Shown one piece after another: positions 33,801 to 45,165 of a stretch of DNA of 64,000 bases; positions within the stretch are counted from its first letter, which is position 1, and each line of letters opens with the position of its first letter. The stretch is from Siphonodentalium dalli (taxonomy: Eukaryota > Mollusca > Scaphopoda > Gadilida > Siphonodentaliidae). Below the pieces are notes generated by a model, which searched no databases, was not told the origin of the DNA, and saw nothing but the letters and a program-made list of their open reading frames with translations. The stretch is from contig CP136065.1 in NCBI GenBank assembly GCA_032622095.1, forward strand, positions 112,321,195 through 112,385,194, given 5' to 3'. Position numbers and translations under genes: made by a program.

Positions 33801-36800
33801 AAAAATTTGGTGTGTGAGTACATATCCATGCACGTAAGCTGCAGACAAAAAATTGAGTTCGTCCGCACATTTATTACAGAGTTATGGCCCTTTGCCATTT
33901 TTCACTGATTTTAGGCTCGTTAGCGCAACAACTTCAACAAACGTTATCTGATTCGATTGAAATTTTGGATATAGGTGTCTCCCAAGAATATCTTGGACGA
34001 GTTCGAAAACCGGCCTGGTCCGATAAAATTTGTTATGGCCCTTAATTAGTCATTTTTCACAAATTTTCAGCTCGTTAGCGCGATAACTTCAACAAACGTT
34101 ATCCGATTTGATTGAAATTTGGTATATAGGTGTCTCCCAAGAATATCTCGGACGAATTCGAAAACCGGCCTGGTCCGATGAAATTTGATAGAGTTATGGC
34201 CCTTAATTAGTCATTTTTCACGAATTTTCAGCTCGTTAGCGCGATAACTTCAACAAATGTTATCCGATTTGATTGAAATTTGGTACATAGGTGTCTCCCA
34301 AGAATATCTCGGCCGAGTTCGAAAACCGGCCAGGTCCGATAAAATTTGATAGAGTTATGGCCCTTAATTAGTCATTTTTTCACAAATTTTCAGCTCGTTA
34401 GCGCGATAATTTAACAAACATCATCCTATTTGATTGAAATTTTGATATATAGGTGTCTCCCAAGAATACCTCGGACGAGTTAGAAAACCGGCCCGGTCCG
34501 ATAAAATTTGATAGAGTTATGGTCCTTAAGTAGTCATTTTGTACGAATTTTGAGCTCGTTAGCGCGATAACTTCAACAAACGTCCTCCGATTCAACTAAA
34601 ATTTGGTATATAAGTGTCTTCCAATAATATCCTGGACGAGTTCGAAAACTAAAATTTGATAGAGTTATGGCCCTTAATTAGTCATTTTTCGTGAATTTTT
34701 AGCTCGTTAGCGCGATAACTTCAACAAACGTCCTCCGAATTGTTTAAAATTTGGAATAGACATACTTGCCAAGAATATTTCGGACGAGTTCGAAAAGCAG
34801 CCTGGCCCGATAAAATTTTATAGAGTTATGGCCCTTAATTAGTCATTTTTCGATTTTACCTATTAATTAGTCTACCGATACTGATGCCACCTCTTGTTTT
34901 TATTATAATTTGTTGAACTTGTTTTCTGAAAATTATCCTAAGGGAATTACTCATCGAGTATATAGTAATTGAATTCTTATTTCTTATGGCCTGCAAATTT
35001 AGCGTTTTGTTATAATTTATGAATTAAAAGAGAAAAATGGTTACATCATCCAGATTGGCATTTTGTCGAAAAATGTTAGGAAGCTTTTGCTTGCACTAGA
35101 AAAAGGGTGCTTACCTATTTTCTCCCATGATCTGCATTTGAATTGTGATGCACTGATTAGATAATTGCTGTGATTGGTACCAACACACTTATTATCAACA
35201 GATCTTTTCTGTGAAGAAAACATTTCAACCAATCAAAATGCAATTCACCTATTTGTATACAAGCCTGAATTTAATTTGTCTGACATTTGCAGAATGAGGT
35301 CCCCAGAGGGTGAATTTAGTGATGCTATCCCGCATGATGGGCTAGCATCACCAAATTCAGCTTTTGGGGACCTCATTCTGCTTAGGCATCATCTTCTGGG
35401 AAGTATCTATAGTCTCAAATTAACATTTTTAATTACTTGTTTCCATCTAATTAGTTTCTGTATCCCCTAATTTACAAAAGATAAATTTCGAGGTGAACAT
35501 CAACTTCGACTGGGGAAATTAAATCTGATCCTAGGTCTCCCATAGCAGTTGTCCATAGACACTTGCTATCCGATTCGATTACTTGAGTAATTTTTATCGG
35601 ATCATGTTCAAATTTTATGTGCATGTTTATGATGACACACCCCTCACCTGTATAGTTTTTGGTATCGATCGGTTGATCGGTTTAGAAATGATTAACACTT
35701 TCCATCCATACCTGGTCATATTCTATCTGATGCCATAACTCATGTATTTTTTTACCCATTGTGTTCATATTTTATATGCAGGTTTATGATGACACATGGC
35801 TCACCTGTATAGTTTTTGGTATCGATTGGTTGATCGGTTTAGAAAATAATTAACCCTGCTCACAAATGCTATCCGATGTATCAAAGTCAAACAATTTTCT
35901 TCTGATCTGCCTCATATTTCTTACCTAGGTCTTTCTTAGCATGTTCTTCATCTGTATGGATTTTGGTATTGTTTAGTTAACCCTTTCCACTCTTGTTTTT
36001 AAATAGAATTCATCCAAGCCAGGATGACTCAAATATTTTTCATCTGATCGACACCAATTTTGGTATATGAATTTCTGACCCCTAAATGCAGATCAAGTGC
36101 GAATATGGGTTTGATCCGGTATATATTAACAGGGTTATGGCCCTTTATAATTCATACCTCTTTTCCATGCACTAATAAATTTGAATAGAACAAGACATTG
36201 GAAGGAGATAATTTATTGCTTTGGACACAGTGACCTGATAGTTCCACTGGTGGCTGCAGACTTACAAACATCTGTCAAACTTTGATTGATGTTAGACTCT
36301 TTATTCCAGTTCTGTTCTCTGTTGAAACCATGCAGTTCATGGCATTATTGTTTACAGAGACACTGTTGTTATAACTTAGAAAATAATTAATACAGCATTC
36401 CTTAGTTCCATCATATGATGTCATTGAAAATGATTAACCCTCTGCACACATCATATGGTCTTCTGATGTTTTTTATTTGATCATTCTCCTATTATATGTA
36501 CATGTTGATGGTGATCCACTTTTAATTTGCATGGATTGGGATTAAATTAACCCATTCGATTGACTCATATTATCTGATAGACATATATTAAATTATCACT
36601 TTAACTTTGAGCCAGGTTCAGTCAGTGTTTCAAGAAATGACCAATTGAAATTCATCATTAGAGGATATGTCTTATTTTGAAATTCCCTCAATTGCATTTG
36701 GGCTACAGGATAATATTAACAGTGCTGGGATTCTTGAGACTGACTTATTGTATGGGTTTCTAAATCCAATGACATGCTTTTTGTTGACTACTCTGTGTTT

Positions 36801-39800
36801 ATCAGTTCATTAGTTTGGGTAAGATTAACCCCTTACTATCCAATTTGATAACTCAAATATTTCCATTGATTATGTTTATAGTTCTGGCACAGTTTATGAT
36901 AACACACCTCTAACCTGCATAGTGAGGGTCATTTGGTTTATTTGCTTAAATATATTAACATCCTTCACCAATCCTGTTGACACAATGTGATAGCTAAATA
37001 TTTTTTTCATGATTACTCTATAAATAATCACATCTGTGATAATCATGACACATTCTTCACCTGTAAAGATTTTGCTATCGATCGAATGGTTGTGATACTA
37101 TTAACCTTAACTTTAATTATATTTAAACTGTTCACAAACATATCTTTCTAGTGATCAACTTACAAGAAAATTAACATTTATATCCAATCATTAGCAATCA
37201 TATTTTATATCCAGGTCTATACATCCCTCACTTCAATAGTTGATCAGGTATTGATTGTTTTTTAGTGGTGAAATATTAATAGCTTGCTATGAATTTTTAA
37301 TATGCAGCTGACACAAAATATAATAAACAAAAAAATAGCAATGATAATAAATAAAAAAACACACAATATGTAATGTCTCATGTTCCGATGTAATAAATAG
37401 ATAAATTGAGTTGCTATGATGTTTATCTAGCTAATTTCTTAACTATTTGATATTTAACAGCTATGGTGCTTCTCTCCGACTATGGATTGAGCTTAATTAG
37501 CCTTATAACTCTATAAGACATACATGTATCTGTGTTGGAGTCACTAATAGGTTGAAATCAAAGCCATGTCTGTTAACATTGTGTTAATGTGAGCAAGGTG
37601 CCCAATAAGTGTGATTTCACTTGTGAATTAATAGTAAGGTGTGATTTGTTTAAAGTTTTGCACTCATGAAAAGGATGGGGTAAGGATATATGAAAATAGC
37701 TCATCGCTGTCGCCAAGGTATGGGTTAAACATCTGCCGATCGTGATCGGCCTCTAGTTTAATGTTATTCACATATTTGAACTATAATTTGAACTAATTTA
37801 TATTTAGGTTTCCCACATATACATATGTGACTACCATAAGAATGTGATACAAAGTGTACGGACCAAGAGGAAGAGGAAGGATAGTGATGATGATCGTGGA
37901 TCTCCAGATATTGATGATGAAATGCCAGATGTAAGTCAGTTTGGAAGATTCATGAGTTTCCTGTACTTATCAGTTTGGGGAAAATCAGCCTCTTGAGCCA
38001 CTGATGATGTATTCAGGCAGGATTTTTGTTTGAGGAGCAATACATAGACTTCTTAACTACAGCAGAATTATGGGTAATTTTTCAGAATTTAGTCGGAAAT
38101 ATGGCTTGTTGCCATTCATTGGAAAGCTCTCAGTGAGGGCTTTCCGATGAATGGTGATTTTGACAAAGTAAATCACTGGCAAGCTTTTAGTTAACTTTTT
38201 GTGGACATATGTTTGGGAAATAATGGCCGCGGCCAACTGAAACCCAGAGCTAGCCGACACAGAAGTGGAATGCTTCGTTAGTGTGCGCTAATAAAAATAT
38301 AAATAAGAACCACACTCTCACATGTATTTCAATATTTTTTTTGTTGATGGAAAATGGTCATTTGTCATTTGTGGCAGCAAAGAAAACATGTGTACATGCA
38401 TTAAAACCAAGACTAAATACGAACCTGCTTCTCCGAGATCTTTTCAATTCTATGACTTAAAAAAAATTCACAAAGCTAATTTATCTCTTAGAGACTTTTT
38501 TTTGTCTCTCGGAGGACGCCGATCTGCTGTGAGAAAGATATTAGTTTATGCGGTGTGAATTTAAAGAGTTTATTATGCACAACACTACAAAATTTCAAAA
38601 TGAACAAAGTTATTCAGGTTACAGAAAAATGGGAATGTGAAACAATGTGTGGGATTAAAAGTCAGCGAATATTTTTGTACTGAAGCCTGTTGATTTTTTT
38701 AGCAGCTTCAGTCAACATGATCTACGTTCAGAACATTTTATTAGTCGAGTTTTTTTCCAAAACTCGACTTATAGTTTGATGAGGGACGGCGGGCGGGCGG
38801 GCGACGTGTTTTGCTTATAACTCAACCGTTTATTGACGGATTATTTTGGTGTGTGAGTACATATCCATGCACGTAAGCTGCAGACAAAAAATCAGGTTCG
38901 TCCGCACATTTATTACAGAGTTATGGCCCTTTGAATTTTCAGCTCGTTAGCGCGATAACTTCAACAAACGTTATCCGATTTGATTGAAATTTGGTATATA
39001 GGTGTCTCCCAAGAATATCTCGGATGAGTTCGAAAACCGGCCTGGTCCGATAAAATTTGATAGAGTTATGGCCCTTAATTAGTCATTTTTCACGAATTTT
39101 TAGCTCGTTTAGCGCGATAACTTCAACAAACGTTATGCGATTTGATTGAAATTTGGTATATAGGTGTCTCCCAAGAATATCTCGGACGAGTTCGAAAACC
39201 GGCCTGGTACGATAAAATTTGATAGAGTTATGGCCCTTATTTTTCACGAATTTTCAGCTCGTTAGCGCGATAACTTCAACAAACATTATCCGATTTGATT
39301 GAAATTTGGTATATAGGTGTCTCCCAAGAATACCTCGGTCAAGTTAGAAAACCGGCACGGTCCGATAAAATTTTATAGAGTTATGGTCCTTAAGTAGTCA
39401 TTTTGTACGAATTTTGAGCTCGTTAGCGCGATAACTTCAACAAACGTCATCCGATTCAACTAAAATTTGGTATATAAGTGCCTTCCAATAATATCCTGGA
39501 CGAGTTCGAAAACCAGCCTGGCCCAATAAAATTTGATAGAGTTATGGCCCTTAATTAGTCATTTTTCGTTAGCGCGATAACTTCAACAAACGTCCTCTGA
39601 TTTGTTTAAAATTTGGAATAGACATACTTGCCAAGAATATTTCGGACGAGTTTGAAAACCAGCCTGGCCCGATAAAATTTGATGGAGTTATGGCCCTTAA
39701 TTAGTCATTTTTCGATTTTACCTATTAATTAGTCTACCGATACTGCATGATGCACACCAATTGGCGGTAGCCACCGGCGGTAAGCCACCGAAAACGAGAC

Positions 39801-42800
39801 ACAGCATCTCTGATGCCACCTCTTGTTTTTTTTAACTTCATTTAACTTATCATCTTGGAATAATTTTGTAATTTATTTGGAATGATGCGAGTTAAAAGTT
39901 GGAATGCAAGACAAAATGTTTTGTTCCACGCTGAATTACCCGCACTGTTACTTTGAACTGGAATTGAATTACTGTGTAACCTTTTTAGCTCACCTGAGAC
40001 GAAGTCTCCGGTGGGGCTATAGTCATCACTCCTCGTCCTTCCGTCCATCAACAATTCTTTAAACATCTTCTTCTCCGGAACCATAAGACCGAATGGGTTC
40101 ATATTTGGTGTGGATGTTCTCTAGGTGACTCACATTCAGATTTGTTCAAATGAGGTCACTGGGTCAAATAGTTGCAAAAGCAGGCCCATAAATCTATTCC
40201 TCCATAGTAATTCTTAGAACGACTTCTTCTCAAGAACCATTGGGCTGATTTAGCTTATATTTGGTATGGAGGGTCCTTGTGTGACTGGGGTTCAGATTTG
40301 TTAAAATGGGGTTACTGGGTCAAATAGGGGCAGAGCCAGGGACATAACTCTTAAAAAAAATTCTTGCTCGATTTAAATCTTTTTTTTCAAACTTTTAAAT
40401 TAAAAAAAAAAACTAACACCATTATAACATCTACCAGGGTGACTGCACCAAATTTGGTTTAAATGAGTCTAAAATCAAGAACAGGCAATCAGCAGATACT
40501 CAGAGCTCTATGCGGTATGAGGAAGGTGCCTGAGAACACAGATTGTTTACTTAACACCATATATAAGTCACATTGATTATAAAGTAATAAATGAAATTGC
40601 AGTGTTAACAAACTCTGATTGGAGTGACAGCTCTGTTGATTGATACCCTAAAACTCTCTGTATGTTAGAGAGTTTGTATATGAATGACCTATGGCTTATG
40701 ATAACAAACTCCCAAGGCCAAGTATGAATGATGGGTTGCAGATTTGTTAAAATGGGTTCGACCAATCAAGAAATGGCGTTTGGTTTATGTCGCCTATGGA
40801 GAGTTGGGATCAAAATTTGTTTGAATGGGGTCCACCATTAAAAATTGGAGGCATGTCAGGTTGGAACTTTGCAACAGTTAGGAAAACTTGAGGTATCAGT
40901 TGTAAAATTCCAACATGTGCAAAGGAATTTTAAGAACTTGGGAGTCTGTTTGCTTCAGTTGGGAGGGAGCAGACTATGGACTATGTGGGGTGGGGGATCA
41001 GGGCCATGTAGTTGAATATTTCAAGGTGGACACCCCACTGCTCAACGGAGACCCTCTAGGCTACGTCCCTCTTTAGGACTACTTGTTTTTAAGTGATTTT
41101 GACAAGTACTAACTCTTATGGTCTTCCGAGTCCCAGTCTTCTTAGTCTTTACAGTCTGAGGATCTCCGCAGTCATTGACTGTCTTGTTTATTTTGAAATA
41201 GTCAGATGATTTTACATACAGAAAGAATTATTATACATGTTAATAGATACAATATAGAAAATTCATCTGACAAATTACTGTACATTCTCGTAACTCATGA
41301 GTGAATAAAATTGAACTCTTATCTATTACTATAAGTTTGAACTTGGTAATTTCACTCCTAACCGGTACTACAATTATGATCCAACCTCGTATTGTGTTGA
41401 GTAGATGACTAACTATCATAGAAACCAAACAAACTGAACCAAACATAAATAATTGTTTTATACTAAAGAAAATACTCAAAGTGTATCCAACTTATTTCTT
41501 GCTATACTTGATTTTCACATTTATTCTTTTTCTTGCAGTACTTTTTCCAAATGCCAGTGAACACTTTACGTCGCTATAAGAGACATTTCAAGCTGCCTTC
41601 CAGACCAGGAATGAACAAGTCACAGCTTGCAGATGTAAGTTTATATATTTATAGGCCCAGTCTTCTCAGACTGCATGTGCCAAAACCTGTTTGTTTTGCA
41701 TATACTGTCTGCATACAACTAGCAAGAATGATCGACATAAAACCACACATAGTGTTGTAATCTGCATTCTGCTAATGTATAGCCTACAAAACTATTGTTT
41801 GTTATGACCTGTGAATCATTAATGCATACCTCTACATACATACTTCAAAATACTTCATGCTCTAAACGTGTCTAACAAGTGGTACTCATTTATCATTTAA
41901 ACTTCCATATTTTTGTCATTGTGATCATCATGAATCAGATAATAGTATTTAATATACTAGTGTTCACTGTTTGATACCCACATGCTCATTACAGAATACA
42001 GCCATCAATGACAAGTTCATTCTCTTTACAAATTGGAAACAAATCTCTCTTGACTTGATAACACTAGATTCATGATGACTCGCCCATTGTCCATACAGGG
42101 AGACTGTTTTAGAGTGACGATATCTTAGATCTGGTTGTTACGGCCCATGTTTTCTCTTAGATCTGGTTGTTACGGCCCATGTTTTCTCTTAGATCTGGTT
42201 GTTACGGCCCATGTTTTCTCTTAGATCTGGTTGTTACGGCCCATGTTTTCTCTTAGATCTGGTTGTTACGGCTTATGTTTTCTCTTAGATCTGGTTGTTA
42301 TGCCCCATGTTTTCTCTAAGATCTGGTTGTTACGGCTTATGTTTTCTCTTAGATCTGGTTGTTACGGCCCATGTTTTCTCTTAGATCTGGTTGTTACGGC
42401 CCATGTTTTCTCTTAGATCTGGTTGTTACGGCCAATGTTTTCCAATCATATTTATCTTTGTGATAAATTGACCATATTTGATTAAGGTGATCCCAGGTAC
42501 AAATAATATAAGCCTATTAAGTGAACCATCAGATGCAGCTTGAATTCCTGTACCAAAATGACTTACCGTACTGACCCGGTTCAAAGCCCATGCCCGTGTT
42601 TAAGCCCACCCATATATTTTGGCCAAATTCCATGCACAGGGGTATATTCGTGTTTAAGCCCACCCCAAATTTTGTTCAATTTCAGCAGTGGTAAGTAAGT
42701 ATTTGTTAATGATACTCCCCAAATAAATAATTCCAAGAAGTATATTCACAAACTATCGGTGACGGCGAGAATGCCACGAAAAATGGAAAGTTATAATTCG

Positions 42801-45165
42801 TAGGTGAGTGATAATATTAAATGAAATAAAATAAAGTGAATCTTAAATTCACATTTCTTTATTCAATTATACTTCCCTGGGGAAACCAAACGTTTAACAG
42901 ACATAACATACAATAGAACCCACTTGCTAACAGTGTATAGCTTTAAAAGCCATGTGCGGCTATATGCGCGTGCAATACTTTTAAGTTTAATCAAAGCGCA
43001 CCTGTTCCAACTACAGTAAAAACATATTTTTCGTGTTCAGTGACAACGTAGACCTGTGTGTTCCTACATGTGGCCAAACACAAAGAACTGGCCTCTTGGT
43101 TATGTAAACACACAGTGGGTAGGAGCAGAAGGGGGAACTTGTCAATTAACAAAAATTTCTTCCAAACTGCGTCAACTTTATTCACTCGAAACCAAAATAT
43201 TCAAACACGTGCTTTTGTATACGTTTGTTATACGTTTTAGCATTCGTCAGATTCCGTCACCGTTTGCCCCCAGAGGTCACAGGTCGAGGAGTTCAGAATG
43301 CCGTTTTTGTAGAAATACAACTGCCTTCTCAGTGCTGTTAAATAATTACACTCACTGGCTTTTGTTAAACATGCAATTAGTCGCCATTGTAACATCCTCC
43401 ATGCAGACAATGGATCATGAATAAAGCGCCGGGCTTATTGTTTTCATAATCGGATTAAATATGAACATTGATATAAACTATAGTCAGACTATAGATAACC
43501 CACATTGCCGCTTACATAATAACCAGGGCATTCCTGACTCCAAGCATACACTTTGGGAACAAGACGGCTGTCAGTCAAGACTACTTACATAATAGTGTCA
43601 TTTTAACATGGGAATGTTGTCCAATAAAACTACAAGATTTAAAGTGTTATTATAATATTTTAATATTCACATTTAATTGAAAAAATTCCCAAATAATCGG
43701 CGTTTGATCGGCTTTCATCAGTTTTACTGTCCCGATTTCTTAGGATTTTTGGTTTGCATTTTTGCAAAGGGCCATATCCGCGTTTAAGCCCACTTGGATT
43801 TTTGAGCTCAAATAAAACAAAGGCCCCCTGGGCCTAAACGCGGGTCAGTACGGTATTGGCAGATGCCACCTCTCTGCAGAATTGGCATAAATATGGCAGG
43901 TTTTGTCTGTTTGTTTGTTGACTTTGAATCATTCATCCCTTTCTCAAATACACATAAATGTCCACCAAATTTTGTTGGGGGGGGGGGGGGACTATTAAAA
44001 TAGCCAGTGTCAGTCCGTGCGGAAGTTTCCGGTTGAGAACTTATTTTGGGCTATCGGATCGAAACCAAATTTGGTGTGTGAGTTTATCAGCTCAAAACAC
44101 AGGTCAAGTTAGAATATGGGTTCGGTCCGCCAATTTTTACCTGAGTCATGGCCCATTTTCGATATATCTGTCCCTCCGTGTGCGGAAAGTTTCTGGATGA
44201 TAACTTTATTTTGAGTTCTCGGATCGAAACCAAATTTGGTATGTGAGCTCAAAATACATGTCATGTTCGAATATGGGTTCGGTCCACCCCATATTTGCCA
44301 GAGTTATGGCCCCTTTTCAACTTAGAATTTTGTCGTTTTGAGGTATCCGGATGATAACTTTAGTTTGTATGATTGGATCTGAGCCAAATTTGGTATGTCA
44401 GGTTATCAGCTCCAAATACAGGTAAAGTTGGAATATGGGTTCGATCTGCCCATTTTTGTCAGAGTTATGGTCCTTTTTGGCTTAGAATTTGCCGATTATT
44501 TTGGTTTCCGGATGATAACTTTACTTTTAATTATCTGATTGTTTTTAAATTCAATTGAATCTCTTGATATTTGGTACATGGTTCAAATTTCAGAAGACAA
44601 AGGCCAAGTTTGAATTTGGTCATGGTCCAATGAATTTTGACAGAGTTAAAAAAAAAGCTATCCTTACTAAAAAGCCACCTTTTCGGGGGACACATGGTCG
44701 GCGACCTTTTATTATTTATTTATTCAGGCTTTCTATACTAAACAATTCACGCCGCTGGACACATGGTCGGCGACCTTTTATTATTTATTTATTCAGGCTT
44801 TCTATACTAAACAATTCCACTTCAATGTTCATGAAAACAATAGTATCCAGCAGAACATTGCTGCTGATGTTCATTAGTCGCCACCAAGGATTGTAAGATA
44901 TTAATTGGCACCAAAGAAGAGAATTTGGCATTGAAATTTTTTTAATAAAACACTCTACAACTGGTCTATCCTTGAGCTATGTATACATAGTCTAAGTGAA
45001 GAATTGTTTATTATTTTTTTTATCATTCTTTATTTCCAGATTGTTGCCAGGCATTTTAAGACGATATCTGTGGTAGAGAAGGAAGCCCTCACATTCTTCA
45101 TTTACATGGCCAAAAGTTACAAAAGCCGCTTTGATCAGAAAAATATTGAACACATCACAGATTAA
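30635..45165 (+). CDS. SAP30L: SAP30/SAP30L-type Sin3 co-repressor subunit, four coding exons
   Basis: The spliced product is 175 aa, from exons 30635-30817, 37808-37930, 41539-41634 and 45040-45165, all phase 0 with GT-AG boundaries. The N-terminal [14 protein letters not shown] matches the SAP30L start. A zinc-finger domain follows with its Cys/His set visible: [10 protein letters not shown], then ICDYH. Next come a basic RTKRKRK motif (nuclear and phosphoinositide/DNA-binding in the family) and an acidic DSDDD stretch. The C-terminal Sin3-binding domain begins at [20 protein letters not shown] and ends near the stop ([15 protein letters not shown]). Human SAP30L is 183 aa. It bridges Sin3 and HDAC in a nuclear repressor complex. 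Exons are separated by TE-filled introns of 7.0, 3.6 and 3.4 kb. Whether it is the only SAP30-type gene in the genome cannot be told. Confidence 0.95.
31253..32106. mobile_element. hAT-like non-autonomous element, 854 bp
   Basis: Ends are CAGGGATTTTTTTAGGTG and AGGCAGAAAAATCCCTG, with TTCCCAATT-type subterminal motifs repeated at both ends. Flanks share only GTATT, so the duplication is eroded or the site slightly misread. It lies in SAP30L intron 1. Confidence 0.65.
32212..32468. mobile_element. TTAA-flanked MITE with two hairpins, CCCTTTCATGA subtype
   Basis: TTAA occurs at 32208-32211 and 32469-32472; the imperfect ends are CCCTTTCATGATG and CATGGAAGGG. Twin hairpins (about 32261-32327 and 32353-32425) have the loop-proximal stem CTCCC/GGGAG rather than CGACC/GGTCG. 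Confidence 0.8.
32482..32620. repeat. 139-bp palindrome centred on GGCCATTGGCC
   Basis: The arm TTATGGGACGCTTATTGG... pairs with the end CTAAGCGTCCCGTAA, with only scattered mismatches. It begins 10 bp after the TTAA of the preceding hairpin MITE. A TTATTTATTATGTCAG motif at 32622 recurs inverted at about 33050, so the palindrome may be one end of an element of about 580 bp. Confidence 0.75.
33140..33250. repeat. Fragment of the TTTACTAAATGGATTCTCCC family
   Basis: It shares TTTACTAAATGGATTCTCCC and the following ACATTG-AATGGTCTATT phrase with 59676 and with 32135-32205. It is a dispersed short element. Confidence 0.5.
33255..33679 (+). mobile_element. tRNA-derived SINE
   Basis: An A-box-like TGGTTAGCGCGTTTGACT and, about 35 bp later, a B-box-like GAGTTCGCAGCC mark a pol III head at 33271-33322. 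A body of about 330 bp follows, ending GGAAAGGCGCTTTGCAAATG and an ATT-rich tail. That tail motif is common at the 3' ends of metazoan SINEs. It abuts the start of the next repeat at 33680. Confidence 0.7.
33680..34901 (-). mobile_element. Helentron/pearl-like non-autonomous element, copy 1, about 160-bp monomers
   Basis: It starts (plus strand) with a hairpin, TTAGTCGAG and CTCGACT around CCAAAA, then a G-rich GGGCGGGCGG block. Six tandem monomers of about 149-162 bp follow, each with CGTTAGCGCGATAAC (at about 33916, 34074, 34233, 34395, 34557, 34706) and AGAGTTATGGCCC. It ends GCCACCTCTTGTTTTT. A terminal hairpin plus central tandem repeats is the structure described for bivalve pearl and Helentron-type elements, whose hairpin marks the 3' end, hence the minus orientation. 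That assignment is inference. Confidence 0.7.
34902..35288. other. SAP30L intron 1 sequence, nothing recognised
   Basis: AT-rich sequence between two repeats; no gene or repeat identified. Confidence 0.4.
35289..35381. repeat. 93-bp palindrome GCAGAATGAGGTCCCC, copy 1
   Basis: Left arm GCAGAATGAGGTCCCCAGAG and right arm GGGGACCTCATTCTGC pair through GTGATGCTA/TAGCATCAC to the centre. The same palindrome recurs at 59019-59111. Confidence 0.75.
35515..37760 (+). repeat. Decayed tandem array in SAP30L intron 1
   Basis: Degenerate monomers of roughly 140-170 bp carry phrases such as ATGATGACACACC, CACCTGTATAGTTTTTGGTA and ATTAACCCTTTCC (near 35625, 35785, 35930, 36495, 36890, 37045, 37210). A GTTATGGCCC-type unit is at 36130. 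The array ends with GCCGATCGTGATCGGC followed by CTCTAG, a hairpin plus CTAG reminiscent of a Helitron 3' end. Confidence 0.55.
37808..37930 (+). CDS. SAP30L: SAP30L exon 2 (finger end, basic and acidic stretch)
   Basis: The acceptor is ATATTTAG|GTTTCC and the donor GAT|GTAAGTC. It encodes [24 protein letters not shown], the Asp-rich segment and DDEMPD, 41 codons in phase 0. Confidence 0.94.
37931..38740. other. SAP30L intron 2, proximal; one MITE-arm fragment
   Basis: Positions 38043-38115 (CAGAATTATGGGTAATTTTT) match one arm of the MITE at 5197-5429. The rest, including the frame at 38322-38558, has no recognised content. Confidence 0.45.
38741..39830 (-). mobile_element. Helentron/pearl-like element, copy 2
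   Basis: The same terminal hairpin, G-rich block, 146-161-bp monomers (CGTTAGCGCGATAAC at about 38945, 39105, 39260, 39421, 39567) and CACCTCTTGTTTTT end as the copy at 33680, nearly identical near the hairpin. It has one monomer fewer. Before the end is an extra CACCGGCGGTAAGCCACCG segment. The two copies lie in adjacent SAP30L introns. Confidence 0.72.
39982..41090 (-). mobile_element. Related hairpin-ended element (AGCTCACCTGAG family)
   Basis: It begins with the hairpin AGCTCACCTGAGACGAAGTC/TCCGGTG, then TCCTTCCGTCC. Two clear monomers contain TTCATATTTGGTGTGGA or TTATATTTGGTATGGAGG and CACTGGGTCAAATAG, and the element ends CTACTTGTTTTT. It has the same general layout as the 33680 family but unrelated hairpin sequence. 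Confidence 0.6.
41091..41538. other. End of SAP30L intron 2; nothing recognised
   Basis: Unremarkable AT-rich intron leading to a strong polypyrimidine tract and TTGCAG acceptor at 41538. Confidence 0.5.
41539..41634 (+). CDS. SAP30L: SAP30L exon 3 (start of Sin3-interaction domain)
   Basis: The acceptor is TTTTTCTTGCAG|TAC and the donor GAT|GTAAGTT. Its 32 codons include [20 protein letters not shown], almost identical to human SAP30L. Confidence 0.95.
42125..42442 (+). repeat. 32-bp minisatellite, about 10 units
   Basis: The unit TTAGATCTGGTTGTTACGGC plus CCATGTTTTCTC is repeated about ten times in SAP30L intron 3 with a few substitutions (GGCTTATG, TGCCCC). It contains a BglII-type AGATCT in each unit. 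The reading frame through it is only a consequence of 32-bp periodicity. Confidence 0.92.
42566..43853. mobile_element. TA-flanked TIR element, 1288 bp
   Basis: Ends are CCGTACTGACCCG and CGGGTCAGTACGG, both flanked by TA. Subterminal GTGTTTAAGCCCA is present at the left (twice) and GCGTTTAAGCCCACTTGG at the right. A TA target fits a Tc1/mariner-like or related element. Frames at 42991-43424 overlap on both strands and show no transposase motif. Confidence 0.72.
43957..44660 (+). repeat. Tandem monomers of about 155-185 bp (AAATTTGGTATGTGAG family)
   Basis: Four monomers carry ATCGAAACCAAATTTGGT, ATATGGGTTCGGTCCGCC (at about 44110, 44270, 44435, 44615) and AGAGTTATGGCCCC. A run of G precedes it at about 43978-43990. 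A terminal hairpin was not found, so this may be a truncated element. Confidence 0.65.
44690..44818 (+). repeat. Direct tandem duplication, period 69 bp
   Basis: ACACATGGTCGGCGACCTTT and the following 40 bp occur at 44690 and again at 44759 almost without change, a recent local duplication at the end of the preceding array. Confidence 0.85.
45040..45165 (+). CDS. SAP30L: SAP30L exon 4 (C-terminus)
   Basis: The acceptor is TTTATTTCCAG|ATTGTT. It encodes [34 protein letters not shown] and ends NIEHITD, with TAA at 45163-45165. No convincing nearby AATAAA was seen; one at about 47800 could serve a long 3' UTR. Confidence 0.94.
   Translation: MVARHFKTISVVEKEALTFFIYMAKSYKSRFDQKNIEHITD

Noticed and set aside
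33680-34901. Centromeric satellite
   Set aside because: The monomer length (about 160 bp) is satellite-like, but there are only six units bounded by a defined hairpin and a defined tail, and a second complete copy lies nearby; it is a dispersed element.
42125-42442. Regularly spaced repeats that could suggest a CRISPR array
   Set aside because: Units are contiguous 32-bp tandem copies with no unique spacers, in an intron of an animal gene; it is a minisatellite.
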